DNA of 64,000 bases, taken from Kiritimatiellia bacterium. Its GTDB lineage: Bacteria; Verrucomicrobiota; Kiritimatiellia; RFP12; UBA1067. Positions 18,737-28,332 of this stretch are shown here, piece by piece; the stretch's first letter is position 1; each line of letters opens with the position of its first letter. The DNA lies in the NCBI GenBank assembly GCA_017403825.1, contig JAFRDO010000091.1, positions 1 through 64,000 of the forward strand. Direction: 5' to 3'. The notes beneath the pieces were generated by a model that saw only the letters and a program-made list of their open reading frames with translations, ran no database searches and had not been told where the DNA came from. The translations under genes were made by a program, and so were the position numbers.

Positions 18737-20023
18737 TCACCCGCCGACCAGTCCGCCGACAACAACTGCCAGCACAAGCGCAGGAACAACGTAGCGGAAC
18801 AGCGGCCGCGTCCATCCCGGCAGCGAAGCGCCGCGTCCCGCCGACGCCTCCTCGCGAAAGGCGTCCCAGCCCCAGCCGAAGCGGTACGAAACAAAGAGCG
18901 CAAGCGCCATTCCGCCGGACGGCAGCCAGAACTTGCTGAACGCGAAGTCTTCCCAGTCGAGTGCGCCGTCGAACATGACGCACGGCAGCGAGGCAGCCGC
19001 GACGACCACGCCGACAAGCGCCGCAACCGCCGCCCTCGGAAAACGCGTCATGTCCATGACCCCGCCGATGAGGCACTCGAAGACGGCTATCACTGTCGTA
19101 AGCGCGGCAAGAGAAAGGAAGAGGAAGAACACCATGCCGCAAACCCTGCCGCCCTCCATCGCCGCAAAAACCTTCGGCAGCGCGACGAAGATGAGCCCGG
19201 GGCCACCCGCTGCATCGACGCCATACGTGGCGCACGCCGGAAATACGATCAGCCCGGCGGACAATGCCACGGCCGTATCAATCGCGATTATCCAGGCCGT
19301 CTCCTTCACAAGAGACTCGCCCCTCCCTATGTAGCTGCCGAAGATCGTCATCGCGCCGACGCCGATGGACAGCGTGAAGAACGCCTGCCCCATCGCCTCG
19401 AAGACAACGCTCAAGGGACGCTCGGCGAAAGGGGTCCAGTCCGGCTTCAGGTAGAACGCAAGCCCCTTCGCCGCGCCCGGAAGCGAAAGCGACCTGACGG
19501 CGAGGAACGTCATCAGGACGAGAAGCGACAGCATCATCCACTTCGCGGCGCGCTCGACGCCGCCGCGAAGGCCGGTCGCGCATATCGCGGCTGACGCAGC
19601 AACGGCCGCCGCCATGAACGCGAAGCACTTCGGCCTGTCGCCTACGAGCGCGGCGAAGTCGGGCGGAACTCCCGAGATGGCATACGACGCGGTGAACCTA
19701 AGCAGCCACCCGGCCACGTCCGTATAATAGGCCATAAGAAGCAAGTTGCCGCAGAAGACGACAAGCCCCACCCTGCCCCAGCCCTCCCCTCCGAGCTTGC
19801 GGAACGCCCCCGCTATGCCCGCCTGCCCTCCGCGCCCGACGGCAAGCTCAGCCAAAAGAAGCGGAAATCCGAACAGCGCGAGGAAAAGGAGATAAACGGC
19901 AACAAACGCCGCGCCGCCGTTCCGCCCGACGACGAACGGGAACCGCCATACGTTGCCCAGGCCGACGGCGCACACCGCCGCAAGCATTATGAACCCGAGC
20001 CTGCTCGCCAATCTTTCGCGCAT
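18737..20023 (-). CDS. sodium-dependent transporter (NSS/SNF family)
   Basis: A 428-residue membrane protein with about 11 hydrophobic segments. The N-terminal fingerprint GLGNVWRFPFVVGRNGGAAF of neurotransmitter:sodium symporters is near residue 20, and FFTLSIGVGAMTIFGSY is near residue 215. It is shorter than eukaryotic members but normal for bacterial MhsT/LeuT-like proteins, which take up amino acids with Na+. The start ATG is 6 nt after TAGAAT. It is transcribed away from yraN-recA. Confidence 0.92.
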   Translation of the reverse strand: MRERLASRLGFIMLAAVCAVGLGNVWRFPFVVGRNGGAAFVAVYLLFLALFGFPLLLAELAVGRGGQAGIAGAFRKLGGEGWGRVGLVVFCGNLLLMAYYTDVAGWLLRFTASYAISGVPPDFAALVGDRPKCFAFMAAAVAASAAICATGLRGGVERAAKWMMLSLLVLMTFLAVRSLSLPGAAKGLAFYLKPDWTPFAERPLSVVFEAMGQAFFTLSIGVGAMTIFGSYIGRGESLVKETAWIIAIDTAVALSAGLIVFPACATYGVDAAGGPGLIFVALPKVFAAMEGGRVCGMVFFLFLSLAALTTVIAVFECLIGGVMDMTRFPRAAVAALVGVVVAAASLPCVMFDGALDWEDFAFSKFWLPSGGMALALFVSYRFGWGWDAFREEASAGRGASLPGWTRPLFRYVVPALVLAVVVGGLVGG

Positions 20024-20029
20024 GCCGAC

Positions 20030-20035
20030 ATTCTA
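20030..20035 (-). promoter_or_regulatory. extended -10 box, leaderless
   Basis: Minus-strand TAGAAT with upstream AAATGG, 6 nt before the NSS transporter start codon; the spacing suggests a leaderless transcript. Confidence 0.5.
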
Positions 20036-20199
20036 CCATTTCTGGCTCCATTATCCAATAGCGTCTCCGCCGTGCCCTGAAAAAAAGGCACGAAAAGGGC
20101 ATCTCCGTGACCCGCCGGCGAATGCGATGTGCGATAATTCCCGCGTCTTCGGCAGCGAAGGCGCAAAAACAAACCATGAACAAAGGAGGCAGAATAACA

Positions 20200-20625
20200 A
20201 TGGACGCAAGCGAAAACATCGGACGGTGCAACGGCGAATGGGGCGAGTGCGTAGCCGTCGAGCACCTGAGGCGAAGTGGCTTCGAGATCGTCGACCGCAA
20301 CTCCCGCCCCTGCGCTAAAGACGGGCGGCTCGAGATCGACATCGTCGCGTGGGATCGCGCGGCCGACACGATGGTGTTCGTGGAAGTCAAGCAGCACGCC
20401 CGCATGTCGCCGTTCGCCAGGCGTCTCCAGAGCATCACCCGTCGCAAAAGGCAGAACCTGCGCCGGGCCTGCGGCGCGTGGCGCCGCATCAATCGCTGGC
20501 TCGGCGCATACCGCTTCGATGTCGTTGAGGTCTATGGCACGCCGGGCGGGGGAAGACCCGTCGTAGACCACATACGGAACGTAGCGCTGTTCCCGAAACC
20601 AGACCGCTTCATCAAATGGAACTAA
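20200..20625 (+). CDS. YraN family protein (UPF0102, endonuclease-like fold)
   Basis: A 141-residue protein of the YraN/UPF0102 family with the restriction-endonuclease-like core: [23 protein letters not shown], then the E/D-x-K motif ...LEIDIVAWD and VFVEVKQH. The ATG at 20200 is chosen because AAAGGAGG sits about 10 nt upstream; the frame is open further upstream without a better start. recA follows after 20 nt, so the two are likely co-transcribed. A role in DNA processing or uptake has been suggested for the family, not proven. Confidence 0.85.
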   Translation: MDASENIGRCNGEWGECVAVEHLRRSGFEIVDRNSRPCAKDGRLEIDIVAWDRAADTMVFVEVKQHARMSPFARRLQSITRRKRQNLRRACGAWRRINRWLGAYRFDVVEVYGTPGGGRPVVDHIRNVALFPKPDRFIKWN

Positions 20626-20645
20626 AACAAGAAAGGAAACGAACA

Positions 20646-21665
20646 ATGAACAAGCTCTGCTCTGCAATCGACGACGTCCTTCGGGCGATCAGGAAACAGT
20701 TCGGCGACATGGCCGTGCTGCGTCTCGGCGACGCGGCCGACGGTTCCGTCGAGGCAGTCTCCACCGGAGCGCTCTCGCTCGACCTCGCGCTTGGCGTCGG
20801 CGGGCTGCCGCGCGGCCGCATCGTCGAATGCTACGGCCACGAGTCCAGCGGAAAGACCACGCTAGCGCTCCACGTCGTGGCCAACGCGCAAAAGGCGGGC
20901 GGAACCGCCGCATTCATCGACGCGGAACACGCGCTCGACCCGGGCTATGCGCGCAAGATCGGCGTCGACCTCGACAACCTGATCGTCTCCCAGCCGAACA
21001 GCGGCGAGGAGGCCCTTACCATCTGCGAGCAGCTCGTCAAGTCAGGCGCGCTCGACGTGGTGGTCGTAGACTCCGTCGCCGCCCTCACGCCGCAGGCCGA
21101 GATCGACGGCGACATCGGCGACGCGCACGTCGGCCTTCAGGCGCGGCTGATGTCTCAGGCGATGCGCAAGCTAACCGGCGTCATAGCGCAGACCAAGACG
21201 CTGCTCATCTTCACGAACCAGGTGCGCGAGAAGATAGGCGTCATGTTCGGGAGCCCCGAGACCACTCCCGGCGGCAAGGCCCTCAAGTTCTACGCCTCGT
21301 GCCGGCTCCAGGTGCAGCGCATAGGCGCGATAAAGGACGCGTCCGGCCAGGTCGTGGGCAACCGCACGCGCGTCAAGGTGGTGAAGAACAAGGTGGCGCC
21401 CCCGTTCACCGAGGCGGAGTTCGACATACTCTACGCCTGCGGCATCTCGTGGGAAGGCTCGGTGCTGGACGCGGCGCTCGCGCGCGGCGTCGTGGAGAAG
21501 CGCGGCAGCTGGCTCAGCTTCGGCGACGAACAGCTTGCACAAGGCTCTCTTGCCGCAATCTCTCACCTGAAGGCCAATCCCGAAGTCACGGAACGCATCG
21601 TGGAGCGCATCAAGGCCTCGCCAACGCCCGGCCCTGCGGCCGCGAAGGCGAGAAAGGCCGCATGA
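20646..21665 (+). CDS. recA: recombinase A
   Basis: The central homologous recombination and SOS coprotease protein. At 339 residues it is of normal length. Walker [10 protein letters not shown] is near residue 65, Walker [13 protein letters not shown] is near residue 140, and loop L1/L2 features ([39 protein letters not shown]) are present. The start ATG has AAGAAAGGA upstream. The C-terminus is Ala/Lys-rich and short. It overlaps the next gene by ATGA. Confidence 0.97.
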   Translation: MNKLCSAIDDVLRAIRKQFGDMAVLRLGDAADGSVEAVSTGALSLDLALGVGGLPRGRIVECYGHESSGKTTLALHVVANAQKAGGTAAFIDAEHALDPGYARKIGVDLDNLIVSQPNSGEEALTICEQLVKSGALDVVVVDSVAALTPQAEIDGDIGDAHVGLQARLMSQAMRKLTGVIAQTKTLLIFTNQVREKIGVMFGSPETTPGGKALKFYASCRLQVQRIGAIKDASGQVVGNRTRVKVVKNKVAPPFTEAEFDILYACGISWEGSVLDAALARGVVEKRGSWLSFGDEQLAQGSLAAISHLKANPEVTERIVERIKASPTPGPAAAKARKAA

Positions 21666-22831
21666 CGGCAATCACCGAGAGACACGTCCAGGCCATCTGG
21701 TACGATGCCGCGCTGCGTCCCAAGCGTCTCCGCACCCGCCGCGGCAGCGAGGTGACCGTGATCAGCCCCGGCGAGTGGAATCACGGCGCAGGGCCGGACT
21801 TCCGGAATGCGGTTCTTGAAATCGGCGCCGAGCGCCGTCGGTTCGTCGGCGACGTGGAAATACACCTCTGCCCGGCCGACTGGGACCTGCACGGGCACGG
21901 CTCCGACCCGAACTTCCGCAACGTTGTCGCCCATGTCACCTGGCGCGGCGGGCCGGTGCCGGGCTCTCTGCCGTCCGGCGCAGTGTCAATCTGGCTCGGC
22001 CCGTTCGTGACGGCAGATCCGGCGTTCTCCCCCGAACAGATCGACCTCGCAGCATATCCATATGCGCGGCTCCCGTCAGAATCGCGCCCCTGCGAAGCGC
22101 TTCTCGGGCACAACCCCGACCTTGCCCGGCAACTGGTTGCGGAGGCCGGCCGCCGTCGGCTGCGTATGAAAGCGCGGAGACTCGTCGGCAGGTTGTGCGC
22201 CCGCGCGTCAACCGACCCGGAGGCCCGGCGGCAAGTCTTCTACGAGGAAGTGATGACGGCGCTCGGCTACAGCCGCAACCAGACGCAGTTCCGCCATGTC
22301 GCCGAACGCGTTCCTCTGGCCGCCCTGCTCGAGGAGACCGACGCCGCGAAGACCGCCATGCTGGCCGCCGGCGGGTTCGAGGAATGGTGCCGCTCGGAAG
22401 GCCGCCCGAACAACGTCCCGGAACTGCGCCTCGAACGCGCAGCCGACATCTTTACGCAAACCCCGACCGTCAGCCTCGCCGACGCCGGCGACTTCTCGCG
22501 CCAGGCCTGCCGGGCGATGGTAACGGCCATGTGCGGCAGCCACTTCATAGGCCGCGGACGGGCCGCAGCGATCCTCGCCAACGTCATATTGCCGTTCGCG
22601 CTAGCCGAGGAACGGACCGCCGACTGTCCGGACTGGCTTCCGCCCGAAGACGTCTCAAGGCCTGTGCGCCTTACCGCATTCCGGCTGTTCGGTCGCGACC
22701 ACAATCCCGCCGCGCTCTATGCTGGCAACGGGCTTATGATCCAGGGCCTTCTGCAAATTCACCGCGACTATTGCCAGAAGCTGCACCCCGACTGCAGCGC
22801 ATGCGCCCTGGCTTCGCTTCCCGGCGGCTGA
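21662..22831 (+). CDS. DUF2851 family protein
   Basis: A 389-residue member of the DUF2851 family, whose function is unknown. The family pattern is clear near the N-terminus: [40 protein letters not shown] and [13 protein letters not shown]. The C-terminal end has a Cys cluster ([16 protein letters not shown]). It starts at the ATG at 21662 overlapping the recA stop, so it is translationally coupled to recA. It ends convergently, 10 nt before the radical SAM gene. Confidence 0.85.
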   Translation: MTAITERHVQAIWYDAALRPKRLRTRRGSEVTVISPGEWNHGAGPDFRNAVLEIGAERRRFVGDVEIHLCPADWDLHGHGSDPNFRNVVAHVTWRGGPVPGSLPSGAVSIWLGPFVTADPAFSPEQIDLAAYPYARLPSESRPCEALLGHNPDLARQLVAEAGRRRLRMKARRLVGRLCARASTDPEARRQVFYEEVMTALGYSRNQTQFRHVAERVPLAALLEETDAAKTAMLAAGGFEEWCRSEGRPNNVPELRLERAADIFTQTPTVSLADAGDFSRQACRAMVTAMCGSHFIGRGRAAAILANVILPFALAEERTADCPDWLPPEDVSRPVRLTAFRLFGRDHNPAALYAGNGLMIQGLLQIHRDYCQKLHPDCSACALASLPGG

Positions 22832-22841
22832 AAGGGTTTTC

Positions 22842-23471
22842 TTATTGCGCGCCCTCGTAAGGCCGGACACGCAGGCGGACGCCGATCGAATCGGCGATCG
22901 CCCGGCATGCAGCCTGCTTCTCGGGCGTCGTTACCGGACTGTCCACGACAGTCAGCACAACGTCCGGCACGTACTGTCGGCAGGCTTTGGCGAAAGCCAG
23001 CATCGCGTCGTAGCTCTGGCATCCGAACGCCGGACGGCAGATTCTCTCATATTCGTCCGGGTCTGGCGTGTTCAGGCTCACAGACACCACGTCAATAAGG
23101 CCCTCCAGCAGTGGCGCCGTAGGACGCCCGTTTATCAGGTCCGACAGTCCGTTAGTGTTGATGCGAATCCGGCACGCCGGCAACTTCTGGCGGACGTGCC
23201 GGGCAACGGCCAGCAGAACGTCCAGCCGCTCGGTCGGCTCGCCGTAACCGCAGAAGACGAGCTCGTCGAAAAGGCTCATGTCGCGGGCGTCTATCGACGC
23301 ACACACCTCTTCCGCCGTCGGCTCGCGCTCCAGCCAGAGCGAATCCGATCCGCCGACGCCGTCGCCGTTTTGCCGCAGGCAAAATACGCAGCGGCACGGG
23401 CAGCGGTTCGTGAGGTTCACGTACAGGCCCCGCTTCAGCGGATATGTGATTGTCATTGCGGACTTCTTCAT
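22842..23471 (-). CDS. TatD-linked type radical SAM protein
   Basis: A 209-residue radical SAM protein. The 4Fe-4S CxxxCxxC motif lies within TNRCPCRCVFCLRQ near residue 25, followed by NGDGVGGSDSLWLEREP and CGYGEPTERLD (a GGE-like motif). This layout matches the short family usually annotated as TatD-nuclease-associated radical SAM protein. No tatD gene is adjacent here. The start ATG at 23469-23471 is 7 nt after a TATAAT box, implying a leaderless mRNA; longer in-frame starts upstream lie within trpF. The reaction is unknown. Confidence 0.8.
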   Translation of the reverse strand: MKKSAMTITYPLKRGLYVNLTNRCPCRCVFCLRQNGDGVGGSDSLWLEREPTAEEVCASIDARDMSLFDELVFCGYGEPTERLDVLLAVARHVRQKLPACRIRINTNGLSDLINGRPTAPLLEGLIDVVSVSLNTPDPDEYERICRPAFGCQSYDAMLAFAKACRQYVPDVVLTVVDSPVTTPEKQAACRAIADSIGVRLRVRPYEGAQ

Positions 23472-23478
23472 CGCCAAT

Positions 23479-23484
23479 ATTATA
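23479..23484 (-). promoter_or_regulatory. extended -10 box, leaderless
   Basis: Minus-strand TATAAT preceded by GTGTGG, overlapping the last codons of trpF and 7 nt upstream of the radical SAM start codon. Confidence 0.55.
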
Positions 23485-24049
23485 CCACACCTGCAGCACG
23501 GCGGAATGCGAGCAGGAACCCGTCCATCAGCGCGACGTCCTTGCGTCCAGTCGCAGTTTCTAGCGAACCGCTTACATCTATGACGTCCGGGCCGAGCGCC
23601 ACCGCCCCGGCGACGTTCTCCGCCGAGATTCCGCCGGCGAGGACGGTTTGCCAGGGGCCGCGCCGGAACGCCGTCTCGCCGTCGCCATGCGAGGAGTCGA
23701 AGAGAACCGCATCGCCCGGAGCGCCTCCTGCAAGAGTCCAAACCTCGTAGCCTGCGGCGCGCAGTGCGGTCACGTCGTCAGCGGACGCACGGCGGTGCAG
23801 CTGCACGACGTCGAGCCGCGCCTGACGCATGATGCCGACGATCTCGTCCGGAGTCTCCCGCACGAATACCCCGACTCGCCGCGACGTGCCCTTCAGGCAC
23901 GCCGCAATCGCTTCTGCCTGGGCCGGCGTAACGCGGCGCGGCGACCCTTCGGCGAAGATGAAGCCGAGGTAGTCGGCGCCACGCTCTTCGGCGGCGACAG
24001 CGAAAGCGGCGTCGTTGATGCCGCAGACCTTCAGGCACGGCGGCGTCAT
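23480..24049 (-). CDS. trpF: phosphoribosylanthranilate isomerase
   Basis: Third step of tryptophan synthesis. At 189 residues it is slightly short for TrpF. The key motifs are LKVCGIND at the N-terminus (catalytic Cys), RRVGVFV, VVQLH, LAGGISAENV and DVSGSLETATGRKD at the phosphate-binding end. It is the last gene of the trp operon and overlaps trpA by four nt. TrpF after TrpA is a less common order. Confidence 0.93.
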   Translation of the reverse strand: MTPPCLKVCGINDAAFAVAAEERGADYLGFIFAEGSPRRVTPAQAEAIAACLKGTSRRVGVFVRETPDEIVGIMRQARLDVVQLHRRASADDVTALRAAGYEVWTLAGGAPGDAVLFDSSHGDGETAFRRGPWQTVLAGGISAENVAGAVALGPDVIDVSGSLETATGRKDVALMDGFLLAFRRAAGVV

Positions 24050-24813
24050 GCGAGCAGGTCACCCTCGAGCGAACCGGTCTCGCCGAGGCGCTTCACGAGC
24101 GCGGAACCGACGATGAAGCCGTCCGCATGGCGCCCGATCTCGGCGGCCTGCGCTTTCGTGGAAACGCCGAAGCCCGCGGCTATCGGCATGGACACGGCGG
24201 CGCGTATCGCGTCCAGCCTGTCCGTCAGTTCCGGCGGCAACTCCGCCCTGGCGCCCGTGATGCCCTTGACGGTTATGACGTAAAGGAAACTGTCCTCAAC
24301 GCCCTTCGCGCTTTCGACTACGCGCTCAATCGGCGTGTTCGGCGCGATGAGCGGGACCATCGTCAGGCCGTGCGGCTTCAGCACCGAAAGCAGCTCGTCG
24401 CGTTCCTCGAGAGGCAGGTCGACCGCTAGCACAGCGTCGGCTCCTGCCGCTTCCGCAGCCGCTGCGAACGCTTCCGGCCCCTTCGAGAGAATGAGGTTGT
24501 AGTAGCTGAAGACCACTATCGGCGTGTCGGGATGCTTCGCACGGACGCGGGCGGCGAGCGCAAGCGCGTTGTCAAGCGTGACGCCCTGCCGCAGCGCCTC
24601 ATAGGCCGCGGCGCGAATGACCGCACCGTCGGCGAACGGGTCGGAGAACGGCACGCCGAACTCGATGATGTCGGCGCCGCCGGCTATCAGCTGGTCTATG
24701 GCCGCCTCGCTCTTCGCGAGCGTCGGGTAGCCGATCGTGAGGTATGCGACGAACGCTGGCCGCCCCTCAGCTTTTGCCCTTGCAAAGGCGTTGGCTATTC
24801 TGTTTGCTTTCAT
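24046..24813 (-). CDS. trpA: tryptophan synthase alpha chain
   Basis: Cleaves indole-3-glycerol phosphate to indole and glyceraldehyde 3-phosphate; the indole is channelled to TrpB. At 255 residues it has IIEFGVPFSDPFADG near residue 48 with the catalytic Glu and Asp region, and VLAVDLPLEE, TVKGITGAR and IAAGFGVST are all present. The ATG at 24811-24813 has AAGGAG upstream; the open frame extends further but without a better site. It lies 35 nt after trpB. Confidence 0.96.
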   Translation of the reverse strand: MKANRIANAFARAKAEGRPAFVAYLTIGYPTLAKSEAAIDQLIAGGADIIEFGVPFSDPFADGAVIRAAAYEALRQGVTLDNALALAARVRAKHPDTPIVVFSYYNLILSKGPEAFAAAAEAAGADAVLAVDLPLEERDELLSVLKPHGLTMVPLIAPNTPIERVVESAKGVEDSFLYVITVKGITGARAELPPELTDRLDAIRAAVSMPIAAGFGVSTKAQAAEIGRHADGFIVGSALVKRLGETGSLEGDLLA

Positions 24814-24848
24814 AAAAGGCTCCTTGTTTGTTGACATGGTTTTTGACT

Positions 24849-26057
24849 TTAGCCTTCGGACTTCGCAGACGAGCCCGAAGCCGAGCGCCTGGATTCCTTC
24901 CACTTCATGATGTTCTCCATGTCCTTGTCGCCGCGCCCCGAGAGGTTGACGAGCAGGATCGTGTCCTTCGGCAGCGACGGGGCGCGCTTGATCGCCTCGG
25001 CGAGCGCGTGGCTCGACTCGAGCGCAGGTATGATGCCCTCAAACCGGCAGAGCGCGTCAAACGCGGCGACCGCCTCGTCATCATTTATGACGGAGTATTC
25101 GGCCCGGCCCGTGTCGTGGAGGTGGCAGTGCTCCGGCCCCACGCCGGGATAGTCCAGTCCGGCGGAGACGGAGTAGGTGTCGAGAATGTTCCCGTCGTCC
25201 GTCTGCAGGAGCATGGTCTTTGCACCGTGGAGCACGCCCAGGCGCCCGCCGTTGATGGACGCCGCGTGCTCGCCGGTGGCGAGGCCCTTGCCACCCGCCT
25301 CCACGCCGACGAGCCGTACGTCCGCATCGTCGATGAAGCCGGCGAAAAGACCCATCGCGTTCGAGCCGCCGCCGACACACGCTATCGCCTGGTCGGGAAG
25401 ACGCCCGAACTTCTCAAGGCACTGCCGCCGCGCCTCGACGCCGATGACGCTCTGGAAGTCGCGCACCATCTCGGGGTACGGCGCCGGACCGGCGACCGTG
25501 CCGATCACGTAGAACGTGTCGTCGCAGTTTGTCACCCAGTCGCGGATAGCCTCGTTCATCGCATCCTTCAGCGTCGCGCTGCCCTCCTCGACGGCATGCA
25601 CCTTCGCGCCAAGCATCTCCATCCGCGCGACGTTAGGAGCCTGGCGCTTCACGTCAATCGCGCCCATGTAGACCTCGCACGGCATTCCGAAGAGCGCGGC
25701 AACGGTGGCCGTAGCGACGCCGTGCATTCCCGCGCCTGTTTCGGCGATCAGCCGCTTCTTGCCCATGCGCCTCGCCAGCAGGGCCTGCCCGATGGTGTTG
25801 TTCACCTTGTGCGCCCCGGTGTGGTTGAGGTCCTCGCGCTTCAGCACGATCTGCGCCCCGCCGAGGTGCGCCGAGAGGCGCCGGCAGACGGTGAGCGGCG
25901 ACTCACGCCCCACGTAGTCGCGCAGTATCTCATCGAACTCGCGCTTGAAGGCCGGGTCGGCCTTCGCCTCGTCATACGCCACCGCCATGTCGGCGAGCGG
26001 CTTCATCAGCGTTTCGGCGACGTACTGGCCGCCGTATGTTCCGTAGTGTGTCTTCAT
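24849..26057 (-). CDS. trpB: tryptophan synthase beta chain
   Basis: Pyridoxal phosphate enzyme joining indole and serine. At 402 residues it is a TrpB1-type protein. The PLP-lysine motif [15 protein letters not shown] is near residue 80, and [24 protein letters not shown] and GILPALE-like [11 protein letters not shown] are seen. The C-terminal end adds a short Ser-rich tail. The start overlaps the trpDC stop (ATGA). Confidence 0.97.
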   Translation of the reverse strand: MKTHYGTYGGQYVAETLMKPLADMAVAYDEAKADPAFKREFDEILRDYVGRESPLTVCRRLSAHLGGAQIVLKREDLNHTGAHKVNNTIGQALLARRMGKKRLIAETGAGMHGVATATVAALFGMPCEVYMGAIDVKRQAPNVARMEMLGAKVHAVEEGSATLKDAMNEAIRDWVTNCDDTFYVIGTVAGPAPYPEMVRDFQSVIGVEARRQCLEKFGRLPDQAIACVGGGSNAMGLFAGFIDDADVRLVGVEAGGKGLATGEHAASINGGRLGVLHGAKTMLLQTDDGNILDTYSVSAGLDYPGVGPEHCHLHDTGRAEYSVINDDEAVAAFDALCRFEGIIPALESSHALAEAIKRAPSLPKDTILLVNLSGRGDKDMENIMKWKESRRSASGSSAKSEG

Positions 26058-27766
26058 TGGTTGTCCGTTCTGGTGGTTGTAAGTTCCTTCAGTTTCTCGC
26101 CTGGACTCGGCGCGCGCATCAGCGTCTCGCCGATCAGGAAGCCGTCCGCCCCGGCCGCGCGCAGCGTCCGCAGGTCATCCGCGCACCTGATGCCGCTCTC
26201 GGCGATGCGGACGATTCCGTCGGGTATGCGCCCGATCAGCACCGCAGTAATCGACGGGTCGGTGCGGAACGTCCGCAAGTCGCGGCAGTTGACGCCGATC
26301 ACCTTCGCTCCGGCATCGACGGCGCGGACTATCTCCTCGGCGGTGTGCGTCTCGACGAGCGCCTCCATGCCGTAGCCGCGCACGCAGGCTAGCAACCGCC
26401 GCAGCAACGCGTCGTCCAGCACGGCCGCGATGAGCAACACCGCGTCCGCCCCGGCCGCGCGCGCACGCAACACCTGGTACTCGGTCGTCACGAAGTCCTT
26501 GAAGAGGATCGGCAGGTCGCTCGCTTCGCGGGCGAGGCGCACGTTCGCCTCGCTGCCCAGGAAGCGGTGCGGCTCGGCCAGCACCGACAGCGCCGCCGCG
26601 CCGGCGTCCGTCAGCTCGCGGGCAAGCACGGCGGGACGGAAGTCTGGGCGTATCATGCCCTTCGACGGGCTCGCCTTCTTGAGCTCGGCGATCACATGCA
26701 GGCCCGATCCGCGGAAAGCCGCGGCGAAGTCGCGCACGCGTTCGCCGCTCGCAGCGTCCGCCCGCCGCCGCGCCGATAGGAACTCGAGAATGTCAGGCTC
26801 GCCCTTCGAGCCGTCCCGACCAAGAAACGCCGCCAGCTTGGCGTATGCCGCACCCGAGTCGATCGAACGCTCGGCGGCGGCGATTCCCTCGCGGAGATCC
26901 CGCGCCTTGTCCGCGATCCAGATGGCGGCTGCTGCGTTCACGACGGCGGCCATGCGATAGGCGCCGCGCAAGCCACCCTTCAGCACTCCCGTCAGGATCA
27001 TCGCGTTCTCCTCGGGGTCGCCGCCGGCGATTTCGTCGACGCCGTGGCTCTCGCCGCAGAGGCTGGCAACGTCAATCTCGCCCTCGCTTACGGCACCGTC
27101 GCGCAGCATGGCGAAGCGCGTGACGCCGTCGGTGGAGATCTCGTCAAGGCCGCCATTGCCGCAGACGATCAACGCGGTGCGCGAGCCAAGCCGGCCCAGC
27201 GCCTCGGCGAACGTGCGCAGCATCGAGGCGTCCGCGACGCCGATCACGTGCCTTCTGACGCCCGCCGGGTTCGTGAGCGGCCCGAGGTAGTTGAATATCG
27301 TCTTGAACTTCAGTTCGCGCCGGACAGGCGCGACGAAGCGCATCGCCGGGTGCAGGCTCCGGGCGAACAGGAAGCCTATGCCGTTCTTTGCGATTCCGTC
27401 GGAGACCTCCTCCGGCGGAGTGTCGAGGTCGTAGCCGAGCGCCTCCAGCACGTCCGCCGTACCGCACTTCGACGTTGCCGCGCGGTTGCCGTGCTTGGCT
27501 ATCGTAACGCCAGCTCCCGCCGCCACGAACGCCGCCGCCGTCGAGACGTTGAACGTGCCGGCCATGTCGCCGCCGGTACCCACGATGTCCACGGCGTCGG
27601 GGTCGTCGCAGTGCACCTTGACCCCCGCCGAACGCATCGCCGACGCAGCGGCCATCAGGTCGTCGGGCGTTACGCCACGCTCGTGGTAGCGGACGAGGAC
27701 ATCGCGTATCTCGCCTGCCTTCAGCCGTCCCGCCATGATGTCGGCGAACGTCTGCTCCGTGCTCAT
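26054..27766 (-). CDS. TrpD-TrpC fusion: anthranilate phosphoribosyltransferase / indole-3-glycerol phosphate synthase
   Basis: A bifunctional enzyme of 570 residues for two steps of tryptophan synthesis. Residues 1-about 320 are TrpD, with the PRPP-site motif [14 protein letters not shown] near residue 65 and [20 protein letters not shown] near residue 92. Residues about 335-570 are TrpC, with [39 protein letters not shown] and IAESGIR. The two parts are joined by a short charged linker. It overlaps trpG and trpB by four nt each. Separate trpD and trpC genes are the usual state, and TrpC-TrpF is the better-known fusion. Confidence 0.95.
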   Translation of the reverse strand: MSTEQTFADIMAGRLKAGEIRDVLVRYHERGVTPDDLMAAASAMRSAGVKVHCDDPDAVDIVGTGGDMAGTFNVSTAAAFVAAGAGVTIAKHGNRAATSKCGTADVLEALGYDLDTPPEEVSDGIAKNGIGFLFARSLHPAMRFVAPVRRELKFKTIFNYLGPLTNPAGVRRHVIGVADASMLRTFAEALGRLGSRTALIVCGNGGLDEISTDGVTRFAMLRDGAVSEGEIDVASLCGESHGVDEIAGGDPEENAMILTGVLKGGLRGAYRMAAVVNAAAAIWIADKARDLREGIAAAERSIDSGAAYAKLAAFLGRDGSKGEPDILEFLSARRRADAASGERVRDFAAAFRGSGLHVIAELKKASPSKGMIRPDFRPAVLARELTDAGAAALSVLAEPHRFLGSEANVRLAREASDLPILFKDFVTTEYQVLRARAAGADAVLLIAAVLDDALLRRLLACVRGYGMEALVETHTAEEIVRAVDAGAKVIGVNCRDLRTFRTDPSITAVLIGRIPDGIVRIAESGIRCADDLRTLRAAGADGFLIGETLMRAPSPGEKLKELTTTRTDNQ

Positions 27767-28332
27767 GACAGCCCCTCCAGGAAGTTCCTCATCTGGCGCA
27801 TGCCCTCCGGCGTCCCGATCGACTCCGGGTGGTACTGCACCGTCTCTATCGGCATCGTCCGGTGCCTGAGGCCCATTATCTCGCCGTCGTCCGCCTCCGC
27901 GCTGACCTCAAGGCAGTCGGGCAGCGTCTCGCGCTCGACCGCGAGCGAGTGGTAGCGCATCGCGGCGAAGCCCTGCGGCAGCCCGGCGAAGATGCCCTTG
28001 CCGTCGTGGCGGATCGGGCTGGTCTTGCCGTGCATCAGCCGCTTGGCGTGAACTATCCGCGCGCCGAACGCCTGGGCGACGGACTGGTGGCCGAGGCAGA
28101 CGCCGAAGATCGGGATCTCGCCCGCGAATGCCTTCGCCGCCGCAAGCGTGACGCCCGCGGAGTCCGGGTTGCCCGGGCCCGGCGACAGCACGAGTGCGGC
28201 GGGACGCAGGGCGCGTATCCCGACAACGTCTATCGCGTCGTTGCGCACTACCTCCATGTCGGCGCCGAGCGAACGGAACGCCTGCACGAGGTTGTAGGTG
28301 AACGAGTCGTAGTTGTCTATCATCAGTATCAT
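27763..28332 (-). CDS. trpG: anthranilate synthase component II (glutamine amidotransferase)
   Basis: Supplies ammonia from glutamine to TrpE. At 189 residues it is a class I amidotransferase: IDNYDSFTYNL at the start, LSPGPGNP, the catalytic Cys in GVCLGHQSVAQAFG, and the His/Glu pair in VQYHPES. The start ATG overlaps the trpE stop (ATGA). A longer open frame upstream on the same strand is only the shadow of trpE. Confidence 0.96.
   Translation of the reverse strand: MILMIDNYDSFTYNLVQAFRSLGADMEVVRNDAIDVVGIRALRPAALVLSPGPGNPDSAGVTLAAAKAFAGEIPIFGVCLGHQSVAQAFGARIVHAKRLMHGKTSPIRHDGKGIFAGLPQGFAAMRYHSLAVERETLPDCLEVSAEADDGEIMGLRHRTMPIETVQYHPESIGTPEGMRQMRNFLEGLS

Noticed and set aside
20828..22831. 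Long plus-strand frame starting inside recA
   Set aside because: Only its last 389 codons (from 21662) are the real DUF2851 gene; the upstream part is a shadow of recA.
24828..26375. Plus-strand open frame of 515 codons across trpB and trpDC
   Set aside because: Antisense shadow of the trp genes; composition is typical of non-coding frames at high GC.
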